Assembly (NCBI RefSeq): GCF_030253575.1
Contig: NC_080563.1
Coordinates: forward strand, 32,473,001-32,537,000
Length of the DNA: 64,000 bases
From: Rhododendron vialii
Taxonomy: Eukaryota; Streptophyta; Magnoliopsida; Ericales; Ericaceae
Reading direction: 5' to 3'
The notes under the pieces are model-generated. The model ran no database searches, was not told the origin of the DNA, and saw only the letters and a list, made by a program, of their open reading frames with translations. Each line of letters begins with the position of its first letter. Positions within the stretch are counted from its first letter, which is position 1. The position numbers were made by a program, and so were the translations under genes. This document shows, piece after piece, positions 11,780-23,004 of this stretch.

Positions 11780-13080
11780 GAAAGAATCTTGTGGAACATG
11801 GTTGGAATTGTTTCTACGAATTTGTGCTAAGAGTTGCGATTGAATCCCATTGTGTGGCAGTGAACTTTGGGGTACCAACTTCTGCCCGGCTCAAACTGCT
11901 CCGCGGAATATACCTTCAGAATATATCGTGCTGAAATCCAAAAGTCAATCGCTATTCGCTTCTGCGTGCCGACCAGGCAAATGCATTTTGTTGATCAGTT
12001 TTTTGTTTTTTTCGGGATTTTTTTTTGTATAAGCTGTAGTGTAGGGTGTGAAGATAGTAGTATAAGATGATTTACGGTCTTTGTTGTGTACTAGTTGAAG
12101 CCTGGAAGGAGGAATCAAACTGACAGCCACATGCCCAGAATCAGCAACGGCGGAATGACAGTAAATGTAGCACGTTTTCCTTTCTCTCTCCTATCTGAAC
12201 GATTTAGGTGAAGACGGCTGAGATTTTGTGTTGAAAAGAAAAGACACTGTGCTTTGTATATTGCTCAATTGATATCAAATAAGTGCGGAAGCATAAGCCA
12301 GCTTTCTACGTACAGTTATTTGTGTCTTCCTGTGTTTCTTGCTGCCACCTTTTTAAAGAAAAGTGGAATTTGATATTCTAGTGTTGAAACATTAGATTGG
12401 GAATTCTCATATTATCTTCAAGTTCAGATGATGTGCTTCTGTACTTCTTTTGCGGAGTTTGGTTTTGTAAATGTTGGTTTTCTGCTGCATTCAGTGCAAT
12501 ACGTCTTTTTTTGGATCGGCGAAAGTCAGTCTTGTTAGAATAGTTGGATTAACACATTCGAAGAAGAGCTGAATTCCTTATCTCCTTCTGGCTTCTAAGT
12601 GCACTCTTTGTGCCATTGCAATATGTCTCGCTAACTCGCTTTATTTATTTATTTATCAAACCACTAATGCGTTGTTGGTTTGCGCCAAGGGTTACAGATT
12701 TTGTAGAAGTTGCTATCGTGATATCAGAACCATTTTTATTTATAGCTAGGGGGCTCTAAAATGAGTTATTCCGTCCATAATGTGTTCTTGTGGTCAGAAC
12801 CTGCTTTGTTCTGAATACAAATTTGGCTCGGAAGATGGACTTCCCACTAAATTTTTGGATTGCTATTTTTAACTTTTCGTAACTTTTTATTTAGTTTTTT
12901 GTCATAATTTTTGAGATTAATCATCTAACTCGACATAAGAAATCAGAAAAGTATGCGGATCGAAGTTTAAATGAATTCATTTAAGGCAATACTATAGACA
13001 AAAAAATACCAATTGTTTGGTAATACCACTCATTGTGCTTATTGGGATGAAAAAAACAGTGACTAGCCCGTTGCTTGGAA
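11780..13080. other. 3' UTR and intergenic DNA after the synergin-like gene
   Basis: No coding frame of substance. The first several hundred bases are probably 3' UTR; no polyadenylation site could be placed with confidence. The short ORFs around 11,850-12,130 overlap one another and show no protein-like composition. Confidence 0.4.
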
Positions 13081-13089
13081 ACTGATTAA

Positions 13090-13245
13090 AACTGACCGAA
13101 CCGAACCGAACGGAACGAAACTGTACCGAACTGATCGATTTTTTAACCGAATTGGTTGGTGTCGGTTTGGAAAAAAGGAAACCCGAATGACTCAGTTCGG
13201 TGGTAAAATTGGGAAAAAACCAACCGAACCGAACCGATTTCATCC
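13090..13245. repeat. ACCGAACCGAACC-type repeat block
   Basis: Near-palindromic cluster of CCGAACCGAAC units at the left (13,098-13,125) and right (13,220-13,236), with TCGGTTTGG and CAGTTCGGT between. Blocks of this kind are common in plant genomes inside small non-autonomous elements. No clear target duplication was seen. Confidence 0.5.
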
Positions 13246-13721
13246 CTAGTTGGCAACCTTTACATAGGTTCGGTCTACTCCTGTCAAACTTTTGGAAACT
13301 TTCCCTAGGAGGAAACTACTTCTAGCGGATGCTTTTTCGAAGTGATATACTTTCAAACTTAAAAATGCCTCGAGGGCAACCCTTTTCTAACCCCCTAGGG
13401 TGTTCGAACTGCTTAGTAACCTGAATTCCTTCGCATTGGGAATACATAAGTAGTCGTGGCCAGACTTGGTCATTTTTCTTTTGACAAAGCTCGATCACAC
13501 TTTTTCAAAATTTGTAAACATGACTTTCGTAAAAATCGTCCATGCGAACTACTGACAACATGACTCTTTGTTGGAAAATGAGATACGTGGGCAAGTCTCT
13601 TGCGGGTAACCAGTCCTGCAGAAAGCCCCTGCCGGTCGTAAATAAAATGAGCCAACTCACCGTCATGGCCAAATTCAATATATATTCTCTTAAAAGTGGT
13701 TGTCTGACCGTTTGTGCACCA

Positions 13722-14061
13722 TCTCTCCTAAAATCAATTGGTGGTAAGAAGGATTTCAATTAAGTCTTTTATGACATTCGTAGGGAGTAGCATTGTGTAA
13801 CCAAATCCATGGGGGCACTCCGGGCCCAACAATCCCTCCCTCATGATGACACTCCCGGCGACTCAAACCCATGACTTTCTAGCTCTGATACCACTTGTCA
13901 GACCACTTTTCCACTATCTCTCCTAAAATCAATTGGTGGTAGGAATGGTTTCGATTAAATCTTTTATGGCATTAGACATCGCACCCGCATGTTAATTTTT
14001 AGAGCGGTCACAAGGAGTGACATTGTGTAACCAAATTCATAGGGTACTCCAGGCTCAACAA
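13722..14061 (-). mobile_element. Decayed LTR-type fragment with a PBS-like site, two LTR-like copies
   Basis: Two direct copies of one sequence, 13,722-13,834 and 13,915-14,061, share ATCTCTCCTAAAATCAATTG, CATTGTGTAACCAAAT and CTCAACAAT. Between them, at about 13,885-13,905, the minus strand reads GTGGTATCAGAGC, which matches the primer-binding motif used by many plant LTR retrotransposons (initiator Met-tRNA). The short distance suggests a TRIM-like or internally deleted element, read on the minus strand. Confidence 0.5.
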
Positions 14062-14074
14062 TTGTAATTAAAAA

Positions 14075-14315
14075 AGTCGACGTAGGGTGCCTAACACCTT
14101 TTTCTCGCAATAATAAATCACCGAACTCGTCTTCTTTGTCCATAGACCAACCAAAAAATAGAGTCACTTCTAAACCAGATTCTTGTATCCGCGCCTTTAA
14201 AACCGAGTCGGTAGGATCGAAAAAATATTTTACTTTGAAAAACACTTGAACTTTTTCGCAGATAATTCAAGGGATCACCCAACACACCTAAACTCTATAT
14301 TTGGTGGCGACTCCG
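14075..14315 (+). mobile_element. Ogre/Tat-like LTR fragment
   Basis: The block starts GGGTGCCTAACACCTTTTTC and ends TTGGTGGCGACTCC. Both are hallmarks, from memory of the family, of Ogre/Tat LTR ends, where TGGCGACTCC opens the primer-binding site for tRNA-Arg. No gag or pol frame follows, so only a fragment remains. Confidence 0.45.
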
Positions 14316-14876
14316 AATTATTTTTCTGAAACATAAACCTCTTCCTCCATCGAATGAAGACAAGTACGAATCTTGACGTTCCGCACCATGAACAAAGGGC
14401 GACCGTAATTCTTGGAGCCGACATATGGTGTATCATTGTTGAGTGATTTGGGTGCCATCCTGGCTTAGGATGCTTTCTACTCGTTGTAATGCCTTTTTTT
14501 GGGGTTCTCTTTTTCCCTTTAATCTCTTTTAATTATGGTTCAAATATTTATAAATAACTTTTTTTGGCTATTAAAAAGTAAAACGAGAAGATTTTTTAAG
14601 AACCGCTAGCGAATAACCACCAACTTATCCCAACTTAGGGGGTCAAGCTGTAACAACTGGCTTGTGCTAACCTTAGCATCAAATTGACCAATATTGTTAG
14701 GCTAGCTTTGGGGTCAAAGTTTAACAACTGGCTATAGCTAAGTTTCGACATTTCTCCTGGATTTAGCATACTTGAATTCTTTTTAAACCCTCCATTTCCA
14801 ATGTCTTAATTCCTCACCTCCATTCACCTTCATCCCTTTCGAAAATCTAGCTAAGAGAGAAGCAATTCAAACAATT

Positions 14877-17696
14877 ATGGCTAGAGAAATTTCTCCGGCA
14901 ACAACAAGGCCCGTTCTTTTCACATTGGTTGCAGTCGCAAGTACCATTCCCGTCTTCTTTTCAGGATACTACCTTGCTAAAACCATCATTCTTTTCATTC
15001 GTGGCGATCCAGACGGTACCCATCCGCATTTGGAAACGGAATTGGGTTTCACAATCTTCGCTTTCGTTCTGTTCCTCCTGGGTTCAATTGCTATTGTATG
15101 GAGAGTGAAGCCCCTCCAAGTAATATGCATTACAACGTTGGTCATTACCATAGTTCTAATCTTTGCGGGAACAGTGTCCATCGAATCTAGCGGGGCCTAT
15201 TACCGACTTGAGGAATATCCGCGATGGGCCAAAAACTTTATTCTGAATGACATCGATTGGAGTGGTTTTCAGAGGTATATGATTCGGGAAAAGATTTGTG
15301 AAAAGCTTGGCGGCGAAAATGAACTATTACTGCAGGTTCCTTCCATCCCTCTTCCTCTTTATTTTTTTATTGGCAAAAGAAATTTTATATATCACGAATG
15401 TAACAAAATCAGTGCAATAGGAACATAAATACATTGAAAGAGATTCGAAGAGTTAGTAAAGACTCTCTCCTAGTACTGCTTTCTCGCGAAATTCAACAAA
15501 CCCCTTAGCCTCTCGATTTTGAAAATAACAAAATAATAACATAACAAACAAACCAAAAACACAAAGTGTCGGGGTTCGGATTTGGATCAGTCGGTTCGGG
15601 CTCTGCTCCTAGCTCCTTCCTTACAGCTCCATGCGTCCTCCAACGATCAAATCAGATCTAGGGAGAAGAAGATAGGCCTCGGGATAGGGAGAAACGGCGT
15701 CCTCCCTAACGACTGTTTCGCCGTGATGGGAAGAGCGTTGACGGCCTCGGGAAGGAGATAGGCCTCGGGAAGGATATAGACCTCAGGAAGAACATGAACT
15801 ATGTTATTTCATGCTTCAAACGACGAAACCGGCATTTTCCACCAATTGTCGGGATCCTGATCGTGAGAGGATTCCGGTTCCATCCTCCGTTTGCTCCACG
15901 CCTCTGCTGCTGGATCTGCAACAAGTCACTAGGGCTGTGGAAGCCCAGTGACCCTTCGACGATCAAGTTAGATGTAAGGAGAGAGGTTTAGGTCTAAGGT
16001 TATGGTAGAACAACCTACCTCTTTAGGTTAGAGTCCCTTTGTATTTATAGATCTTGGTTTGCTTAGCCTCCAAGCTAGTGCATGGAGATCACGCTCGGGT
16101 AACCGCCTCGGGTGACATCATAGATGACGCACCGGATAAGGCGGTTACAGAGCACATGGCCAGGTCAGCCCTTCGCGAGGATTCTTCTCGATGCTGTGTC
16201 TCATTACGCTCGAGAGCCCTCGGTGCTGTGTTTTGGAGGTCGGTACGGAGCCCTCGGTAATATGTCTCCGGCGTCAGTACGGAGCCCTCGAGTGCCCTCG
16301 GTAATATGTTTTCGGGGGTCGGTACGGAGCCCTTGGTGGTATGTCTCCGGGGTCGGTACGGAGCCCCATTTATCCGGGCCACTACACAAAGTATAGCTGT
16401 CCAGATGCCAACTATACATAAATACTCCGGATATAGGGAAAAAAAACAAAACAAAAAAAAACAACCACCACCACCCTTGGATTGCAAAATTCTGCCCAAA
16501 CTAAAGCTTACGATGCGAGTTCTGCTAGATTTAGGCATGGAGGAACATGCATTCTCTGTTGCGTCGATCTCTTGTTTTTGCTCTGTTTGAAGAAAATTTT
16601 GTTAATGATGCTTGTCTGCACGTCCAAGTCCAGTTGCGTCATGGGTCAAGATGACTGGCGTCTCCATGTGTTGACGTGAATACCCTAAAACGACAAGTTA
16701 CACTAAGAAATTTAATTTTTAGACTTTATTTGAACACTTAATTCTATATAACGAACACTCATCAAGTCAGGTGATTCATAAATACATTAGCCTAAAACAC
16801 ATGCTCAAAAAGATATGTGTAAACACATTTGCCACAATTTTCTTCAAAAGAATGTTAGCATATTTATCTAGGAGTTTATTCTTTTTTTACTCAAAAAGAA
16901 CCATTGAGCAAGAAAGCAAGAAATCAAAAAGCAATAGGGCTGCAAGTGCTGGAAAATCCTTAATGCTTCTCAAATGTTGAAAAAGAGAAGAATAATTGGT
17001 TCACAATTTTTGAGTTAAAATGTATAAACATGTGATTGAATGCCTCATTTCAAAGATAAGTGGGTCTCCCTTGACTCTCTTAGACCAGTAGTCCAACGTA
17101 ATATACATTAGAAGAAAAAAAGTAATCCGACAATTAAATTGTTGGACCAAGAGTTAATTATTGTTGTGTACTCTTTATGCAAAGTTTCCAAACAGTCATT
17201 TAAAAGGGACCCATCACCTACTCTTTTCAAACTAGTTCTAATTCAAAAATAACCCTCGAAAATAAAAGTTAAAAAAGTACAACCAAACACAGCAAAGCCG
17301 GCCTTTTTGGAGCCCAACTCACTGCCTCAATCATTTGATTTTAATTAATTTAATCTTCTTCTCAATGTGTTTGCATTTGTTCCCACGATCAATTTGCAGG
17401 GAGGTTGCTGTTCTCCTCCTACTTATTGCGGATATCGAGAAATGAATAAGACTTGGATTGTCCCGAAATCAGGAGAATATTACCAAGATAACAATTGCAT
17501 GATGTGGAGCAACGACCACGACAAATTGTGTTACAACTGCAACACTTGCAAGGCTGCTTACCTGATTAACTACGTCCATGGATGGCACACTAGATTGTTC
17601 TGTATGTTCATCGCACTCGTCATCTGGATTGGTTGCTTTAATTTTACATTTGGAGCGGACAATGAGAACAACCAGGGAAGACAACAGACTGTGTAG
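14877..17696 (+). CDS. Tetraspanin family protein (251 aa, two exons)
   Basis: Exons 14877-15335 and 17400-17696, joined phase 0 by a 2.06 kb intron. Four hydrophobic segments are visible: residues about 12-34, 52-71, 76-98, and a fourth near 217-235 (CMFIALVIWIGCFNF). The large extracellular loop begins GGCCSPPTYCGY at residue 154 and continues with NNCMMW and LCYNCNTCKA, the plant tetraspanin cysteine pattern. The intron sits immediately before the GCC motif, as in typical two-exon plant TET genes. Tetraspanins organise plasma-membrane microdomains. The N-terminus (AREISPATTRPVLF) departs from the usual plant form and the protein is slightly shorter than the usual 260-285 residues, so this is a divergent or lineage-specific member. 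The donor is GTTCCT, which is weak. Confidence 0.83.
15336..17399 (+). other. Tetraspanin intron carrying a GC-rich retroelement-like insert
   Basis: The middle of the intron (about 15,560-16,400) is markedly richer in GC than either flank. It contains purine-rich repeats (AGATAGGCCTCGGGA at 15,672 and 15,750) and a tandem array at 16,216-16,372. It looks like an LTR or other mobile insert whose ends cannot be fixed by eye. Confidence 0.5.
16216..16372. repeat. Tandem array of CGGTACGGAGCCCTCGGTAA-type units
   Basis: Three to four imperfect copies of a roughly 40-55 bp unit with the core GTCGGTACGGAGCCC followed by TCGGTAATATGT and a G-rich spacer. All are in the same orientation, inside the tetraspanin intron. 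Confidence 0.75.
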
Positions 17697-18026
17697 TCCA
17701 TTAGTCGCAAGCATGATATGTATACTTCATCAAAGACGACGAGTCTGTACCTTTGGTCATTGGTAAAATTAATTGTACTTGCCCAAATTTGTTTGATGGG
17801 TTAACTTCGCTAAGACGCGTTTATTTGGTGAATGTCTTTTTTTTTTTATCAGCAAAAAGATACAAGGATATAATTTCTGATCGTGTGGTACGTATTAGTT
17901 TTAGAGCGTGCATGGGCATATGCATATTTTTTGTGCAGAGTTGTACACATATTTTTGGTAAATAAATCGGAAAATCACTTTGTGACCAAATTAAACACAC
18001 ACACACAAAAAAAAGGAAAACATATA

Positions 18027-19205
18027 GTATTATTCTCTCATTTTTACATGAAATTTCTTATATATTCTTGACGTAGAGTATTAATATCACATGTCTAGGA
18101 TGGCCCTACTTTACGTAAAACAAGTGAACTTTTTCTATTCGTTAAATCTCACGTTTACCCTCAAAAGCATGAAATTGAAACACAATATTGAATTGAGATT
18201 AAATTCTTTATACCTCACGTATTTTGGGCCTCATTGTGCATTCATTTTAGAGATCTGAATCGTTCATCTTGTAGAACCCACAGTGTAAGTTATCCATGCA
18301 AAAAAATCAGCTTGATTGAAAATCGATAAATGTATCAAAAATTGAATTTTGATTTATAAAATAGACTGTCATGGACAAGTTATCTTCAAAGAATCATACC
18401 ATTCATTTTACAAATCAAAATTTAATTTTTAATATACCACTCGATGTCCGATAAAGCTAATTTTTTTGTATTGGGTATACTATTGTGCAAGTCCTACAAA
18501 ATGAACAATTCAAATTAATGTAACAAATTCACGATGGAGCCCACAAATTGCCGTGGTGGAAACAAATTCACGATGGAGCCCACAAATTGCCGTGGTGGAA
18601 ACTTGGGGTTTTTCACCTTAGGTGGAAGCAAGGATGGAACTAGGGAGTCTAGTGGCGGCGGCCGCCACGACAAGAATTTTAGAAATTGCAATTATTATGT
18701 AAAAAAAAAAAATTATCCCCAACATTTATAGTCTCGCCACTGCTGGATTTTTTTTCTTTATTTTTTTTATATACTAATCCTAAATCTTCTATTTTTTTCA
18801 AAAAAGGAGACCCGAAAAAGTATTCCGGCCAAAGTGAAATAATATAAAGGATGAGAAATAATTAAGTGGGAAAAAACTTCACACTTTAACACTAAAACAA
18901 CTTAACCTAAAAAAATTAAAGTTAGTCTTTTTTCGTACTCCTTGTGCAAATGACAAATATCATTTACTATAGTTTTTATTCTGTTATTTTAATTTTTCTA
19001 TAGAGTCGATAACTATTAATATTGTAATTCATCTTTTTATTTTTTTTAGTATACATTTCGCCACTGCTAGAGTAAAATCCTGATTCCATCCCTGTGGAAG
19101 GGATTTAATCTCGAATGGATTCCTTCAACTTTGTGACCTTTTCTAGTTTTAATATTTGATCGACCACAAAGGAAACTTATGGGGAAAAAAAAATTATTTC
19201 TTATA
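18027..19205. repeat. 1.18 kb tandem duplication, unit 1
   Basis: Starts TATAGTATTATTCTCTCATT and ends just after CTTATGGGGAAAAAAAA. The same landmarks recur in order in the next unit. It contains a local 39 bp duplication (18,523-18,601, CACGATGGAGCCCACAAATT twice) that unit 2 lacks, so that change came after the large duplication or was lost from unit 2. Confidence 0.92.
18632..19097. mobile_element. hAT-like non-autonomous element inside unit 1
   Basis: The left end AGGATGGAACTAGGGAGTCT followed by AGTGGCGG is matched, in reverse complement, by the right end CGCCACTGCTAGAG...TGATTCCATCCCTG. GTGGCGG/CGCCACTG termini are typical of plant hAT-type MITEs. The same element sits in unit 2 at about 19,770-20,240. 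Confidence 0.55.
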
Positions 19206-20348
19206 TAGTATTATTCTCTCATTTTGACTTGAAATTTCTTATATATTCTTGACATAGAGTATTAATATCACATGTCTAGGATGGCCCTACTTTACGCAAA
19301 ACAAGTGTACTTTTTCTATTCGTTAATTCTCACGTTTACCCTCAAAAGCATGAAATTGAAACACAATATTGAATTAAGATTAAATTCTTTCTATCTCATG
19401 TATTGTGGGCCTTATTGTGCGTTCATTGTAGAGATCTGAACCGTTCATTTTGTAGAACTCACAGTGTAAGTTATCCACGCAAAAAAAATCAGCTTGATTG
19501 AAAATCGATAGGTGTATCAAAAATTGAATTTTATTTTATAAAATAGACTGTCATGGACAAGTTATCTTCAAAAAATCATACCATCCATTTTACAAATCGA
19601 AATTTAATATTTAGTATAACTATCGATGTCCGATGAAGCTAATTTTTGCATTGGGTATACTATTTTACAAGTCCTACAAAATGAACATTCAAATTAATGT
19701 AACAAATTTACGATGGAGCCCACAAATTGCCATGGTGGAAACTTCTTGTTTTTCACCTTAGGTGGAAGCAAGGATGGAACTAGGGAGTCTAGTGGTGGGG
19801 GCCAATTTTAGAAATTGAAATTATTATGTAGAAAAAAAAATTATCCCCAACATATATAGTCTTGCCACCGCTAGATTTTTTTTTCTTTATTTTTTGTTAT
19901 ATACTAATCCTAAATCTTCTATTTTTTTCAAAAAAGGAGACCCGAAAAAGTATTCCAAAACTAAATTCAATCGGCCAAAATAAAATAATATAAAGGATGA
20001 GGTATAATTAAGGGGGGAAAAGCTTCACACTTTAACACTAAAAATCCTTAACCTTAAAAAATTAAAGTTAGTCTTTTTCGTACTCCTTGTGCAAATGACA
20101 AATATCATTTACTATAGTTTTTATTCTGTTATTTTAATTTTTCTATAGAGTTGATAACTATTAATATTGTAATTCATCTTTTTATTTTTTTAGTATACAT
20201 TTCGCCACTGCTAGGGTAAAATCCTGATTTCATCCCTGTAGAAGGGATTTAATCTCGAATGGATTACTTCAACTTTGTGACCTTTTCTGGTTTTAATATT
20301 TGATCGACCACAAAGGAAACTTATGGGGAAAAAAAAAATTTATTTCTG
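19206..20348. repeat. 1.18 kb tandem duplication, unit 2
   Basis: Collinear with 18,027-19,205 across its full length, with scattered substitutions and small indels (for example loss of the GGCGGCCGCCACGACAAG stretch). A shortened third relative lies at 46,237-46,304. Confidence 0.92.
19770..20240. mobile_element. hAT-like non-autonomous element inside unit 2
   Basis: Second copy of the element described at 18,632. It keeps GGATGGAACTAGGGAGTCTA at the left and CGCCACTGCTAGGG...CATCCCTG at the right. It was carried along by the tandem duplication rather than inserted separately. Confidence 0.5.
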
Positions 20349-20936
20349 GTACTACAGAAGGGAATAAGCTCTGTTTTTTCCAACTTCCACGCGTCATCTT
20401 CTTTTCCTTCTATTTATTTATTGCCATAGTTTTTTTTTTTTTTCCCTGAAATGGGGATACTTCTCATTTGTTGCTAACCAATCTTTCTTTTGGGATTTGC
20501 CTTCCATTTTAGGCATTAACTTAACCACGATTAAATTGGTGGGACCAAGTAATTGGAGACAAAAGGGTAATGTTCACCTTTATTTAGTAAGGATGAACAA
20601 AATCGAACTCAGTCCTATCCCCCTCGGTAAGGGTCGATTCATTTATGAGAACACGGAGTTCACTAACCGAAGTCTCAAATGATTAAACATGAAAATATAA
20701 CGTGAATCCTATAAAAAAAAAATCAGGAAGATGAAAAATACCGGAGCGAAAGGTAGTAAAAGTTAGCAAGAATGGGACTTAATATTTCATTGTGAAACCT
20801 TTATCACAGGGATATTACAAGTACAAATGCCGAAACTTAGAGCTGAATGACAGAGTAAATCGCAACCTAGAGCCCTCGCTCTAGGGCTCTAGGCCCTTGT
20901 GTAATGGTCCTTGTCCATTACAAGCGCCAAAGGAAT
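20349..20936. other. Intergenic region
   Basis: AT-rich; no protein-like frame and no repeat related to the flanks. The part nearest 20,937 (about 20,740-20,936) is probably the 3' UTR of the small minus-strand gene. Confidence 0.35.
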
Positions 20937-21179
20937 CTAGTCGCGTTGGTTTGCCAGGGCACCATCCCGATCTTTGCACAGCGCGACGAAGTACAAAACG
21001 ATTAAACCAATGGCAAAGAAGAGAGACAGGGTTCCAATTACCCTCATCTCCAAATCCGAAAGTTCGGTAGCTTTGAGAGCTAGGCCGAAGACGAGATCAC
21101 CAGCCCAAAAAACGCAGTAAAGCACCGTCATCGCGACAACGAAGCAGTTACACTTGCCCCCGCAACACGCGCGCGGCAT
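20937..21179 (-). CDS. Small two-helix membrane protein, unknown (80 aa)
   Basis: Single-exon frame with a cysteine-rich start (PRACCGGKCNC), a first hydrophobic segment at about residues 12-34, a polar loop (KATELSDLEMR), a second hydrophobic segment at about 48-68, and a charged tail (CKDRDGALANQRD). GC content is clearly higher than the surrounding DNA. A TATA box lies at a sensible distance upstream on the same strand (21,391-21,400). The layout suggests a genuine small membrane protein, but no family was recognised and no function is assigned. Confidence 0.5.
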   Translation of the reverse strand: MPRACCGGKCNCFVVAMTVLYCVFWAGDLVFGLALKATELSDLEMRVIGTLSLFFAIGLIVLYFVALCKDRDGALANQRD

Positions 21180-21390
21180 TTTTTTGTCCTCTCGGGAGGA
21201 GGGTTAAGAAAATCCCCTGTTTTTTGCAGTTTCACTATTTAAGTTTCGGAGGTAGTGATGGGTTTTGTTAGGAACTTAAGGATAATAAGAAGGGAAGAGA
21301 GATACAAATATGTCTTTTCCCATCACACAAACAAACAGGGGAATAGATTATAAAACCTCCGATGCCTCCATTTTTCTTTTCCTCCTGCTG

Positions 21391-21400
21391 GATTTATAGG
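21391..21400 (-). promoter_or_regulatory. TATA box for the 80-aa membrane protein gene
   Basis: Minus strand reads CCTATAAATC, about 210 bp upstream of the ATG. A start site some 30 bp downstream would give a 5' UTR of roughly 180 bp. Confidence 0.45.
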
Positions 21401-21499
21401 CTATCTGACTCATCTCTCTCTCTCTCGATTTCTCGATGAACGTTATCTCCAACAAGAATATCGGAAGAAGCTGATGGCCGTGAATAAGTTTCTCTCATT

Positions 21500-21740
21500 G
21501 GTTAAATATTGCTCTACAAGCTAATTAACCGCAATCACAGAATCCCGTGTTTCTCCTTTTCCACAATCACACAATCCCTGGTTTATCCTTTCCCACGGAC
21601 CAAAAATAGCTAATTAACGGCAATCACACAATCCCTTGTTTTTCGACTAATAAAAATATAGCTGATTAACCACAATCACCAAATCCCCGATTTTTCCTTC
21701 CCATTGGCTAATTAACCGCAATTAAACAGTCGGAAAAGAC
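21500..21740. repeat. Degenerate tandem repeat, CTAATTAACCGCAATCAC units
   Basis: Four imperfect copies of a 40-80 bp unit built on GCTAATTAACCGCAATCACA followed by ATCCC and a T-rich tail. Confidence 0.7.
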
Positions 21741-22411
21741 TCTACCACACACGAATAGTGGCTGATTTTTATGAGTTTTTGTGGCTCATCTTACGAAAGT
21801 GTGTACGATACATCCCTTCGAATTTTGTGACTTGCTTTAAAGAATTTATGTGACCCAATATATGAGATTTTATGGTTGTTTATATATGAATTTTTGTGGA
21901 GTTGTATATGATTTGATCTATTTTGGCCAAATAATCCAAATGGATTTTTTTGTGGAGTGAGTTTGCTACTCTCATTTTCTCTAACGGCACTCTCCTTTGT
22001 ATCTTTATGAGGTGCTTTGTTTTGTGAGAAGGAAAGTGTCGTAAGAGAAAACGGGTGTGGCAAAATCAATTCCTTTTTTTTGTCCTTCACATATTTTGCA
22101 TATTTGTTAGTTTTTTGTCGATTTATTATGAATTATTGCTTAATCATGACAAGAGAAATCTAAAAAGTAAAGAATTAACATTGAAACCCAAATTCTTTAA
22201 ATAAAGACTAAAAGAAGCAGCATATTGGTTATTTTTGTCTATATTTAAATATGATGTGGGTTTCGATGTTAATGTATGCTCAAACATTTTCTACTCTGTT
22301 TTATAATATAGATTATCATTGAAATTAAGGAGAGGAAGACATAAAAGACATTTAGAATTTATGAAATGGTACCGTTGAAAATTTGGTAAAGAAATTGATA
22401 TTGGTTGATTC

Positions 22412-22784
22412 TCCCTTAATTTGGTACTCATCAATTAGATAAAAGGATAACCAACTGGAGCTCGCTCAGTTGACCAGAACTCTTGCATCTCACTAGGAGG
22501 TCAGGAGTTCAAATCTCCCCACCTGCATGTGGATGTTCTTTCCAGGCTTTCCTGCGTGTGGATGTTCTTTCCTCCCTTAATTTGGTACTCATCAATTTGA
22601 TAAAAGGATAACCAACTGGAGCTTGCTCAGTTGACCAGAACTCTTGCATCTCACTAGGAGGTCAGGAGTTCAAGTCTCTCCACCTGCATGTGGATGTTCT
22701 TTCTTGCTCAGTTGACCAGAACTCTTGCATCTCACTAGGAGGTCAGGAGTTCAAGTCTCCCCACCTGCGTGTGGATGTTCTTTC
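22412..22784 (+). repeat. Three tandem copies of a tRNA-like SINE segment
   Basis: Units at 22,412-22,572, 22,573-22,703 and 22,704-22,784 (the third truncated at its 5' side). Each contains a box-A-like GAGCTYGCTCAGTTGACCAG and, 30-40 bases later, a box-B-like GGAGTTCAAGTCTCC. This is the arrangement of an RNA polymerase III internal promoter in a tRNA-derived SINE head. Units 1 and 2 also share the leading TCCCTTAATTTGGTACTCAT. The repeats run into the promoter region of the ORF at 23,005. Confidence 0.65.
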
Positions 22785-22936
22785 CGGGCTTTTCTTTCTT
22801 TTTTTGTTTGGGGTTCTTACTGGCCGCCCCTTTTTTGTCTTCACATGCCGGTCCAACCCCACTCCCTGTCGTGCCTTTTCCTCCCAAGCCCTGTTTCAAG
22901 TGATGTACCCAAAATACCCGACCCAAACGCTGCCTC

Positions 22937-22944
22937 TATTTAAA
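22937..22944 (+). promoter_or_regulatory. TATA box upstream of the 166-aa ORF
   Basis: TATTTAAA lies 61 bp before the ATG at 23,005. A (GA)n tract at about 22,961-22,990 then forms the putative 5' UTR, as is frequent in plant genes. Confidence 0.45.
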
Positions 22945-22959
22945 AGAGATCCTGCCACA

Positions 22960-22992
<33 letters not shown>

Positions 22993-23004
22993 TACAGATC
23001 AACA

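Noticed and set aside
22447-22533. A functional tRNA gene
   Set aside because: Box A and B-like motifs are present but no cloverleaf with an acceptor stem can be drawn, and the segment is tandemly repeated; SINE-like is the better reading.
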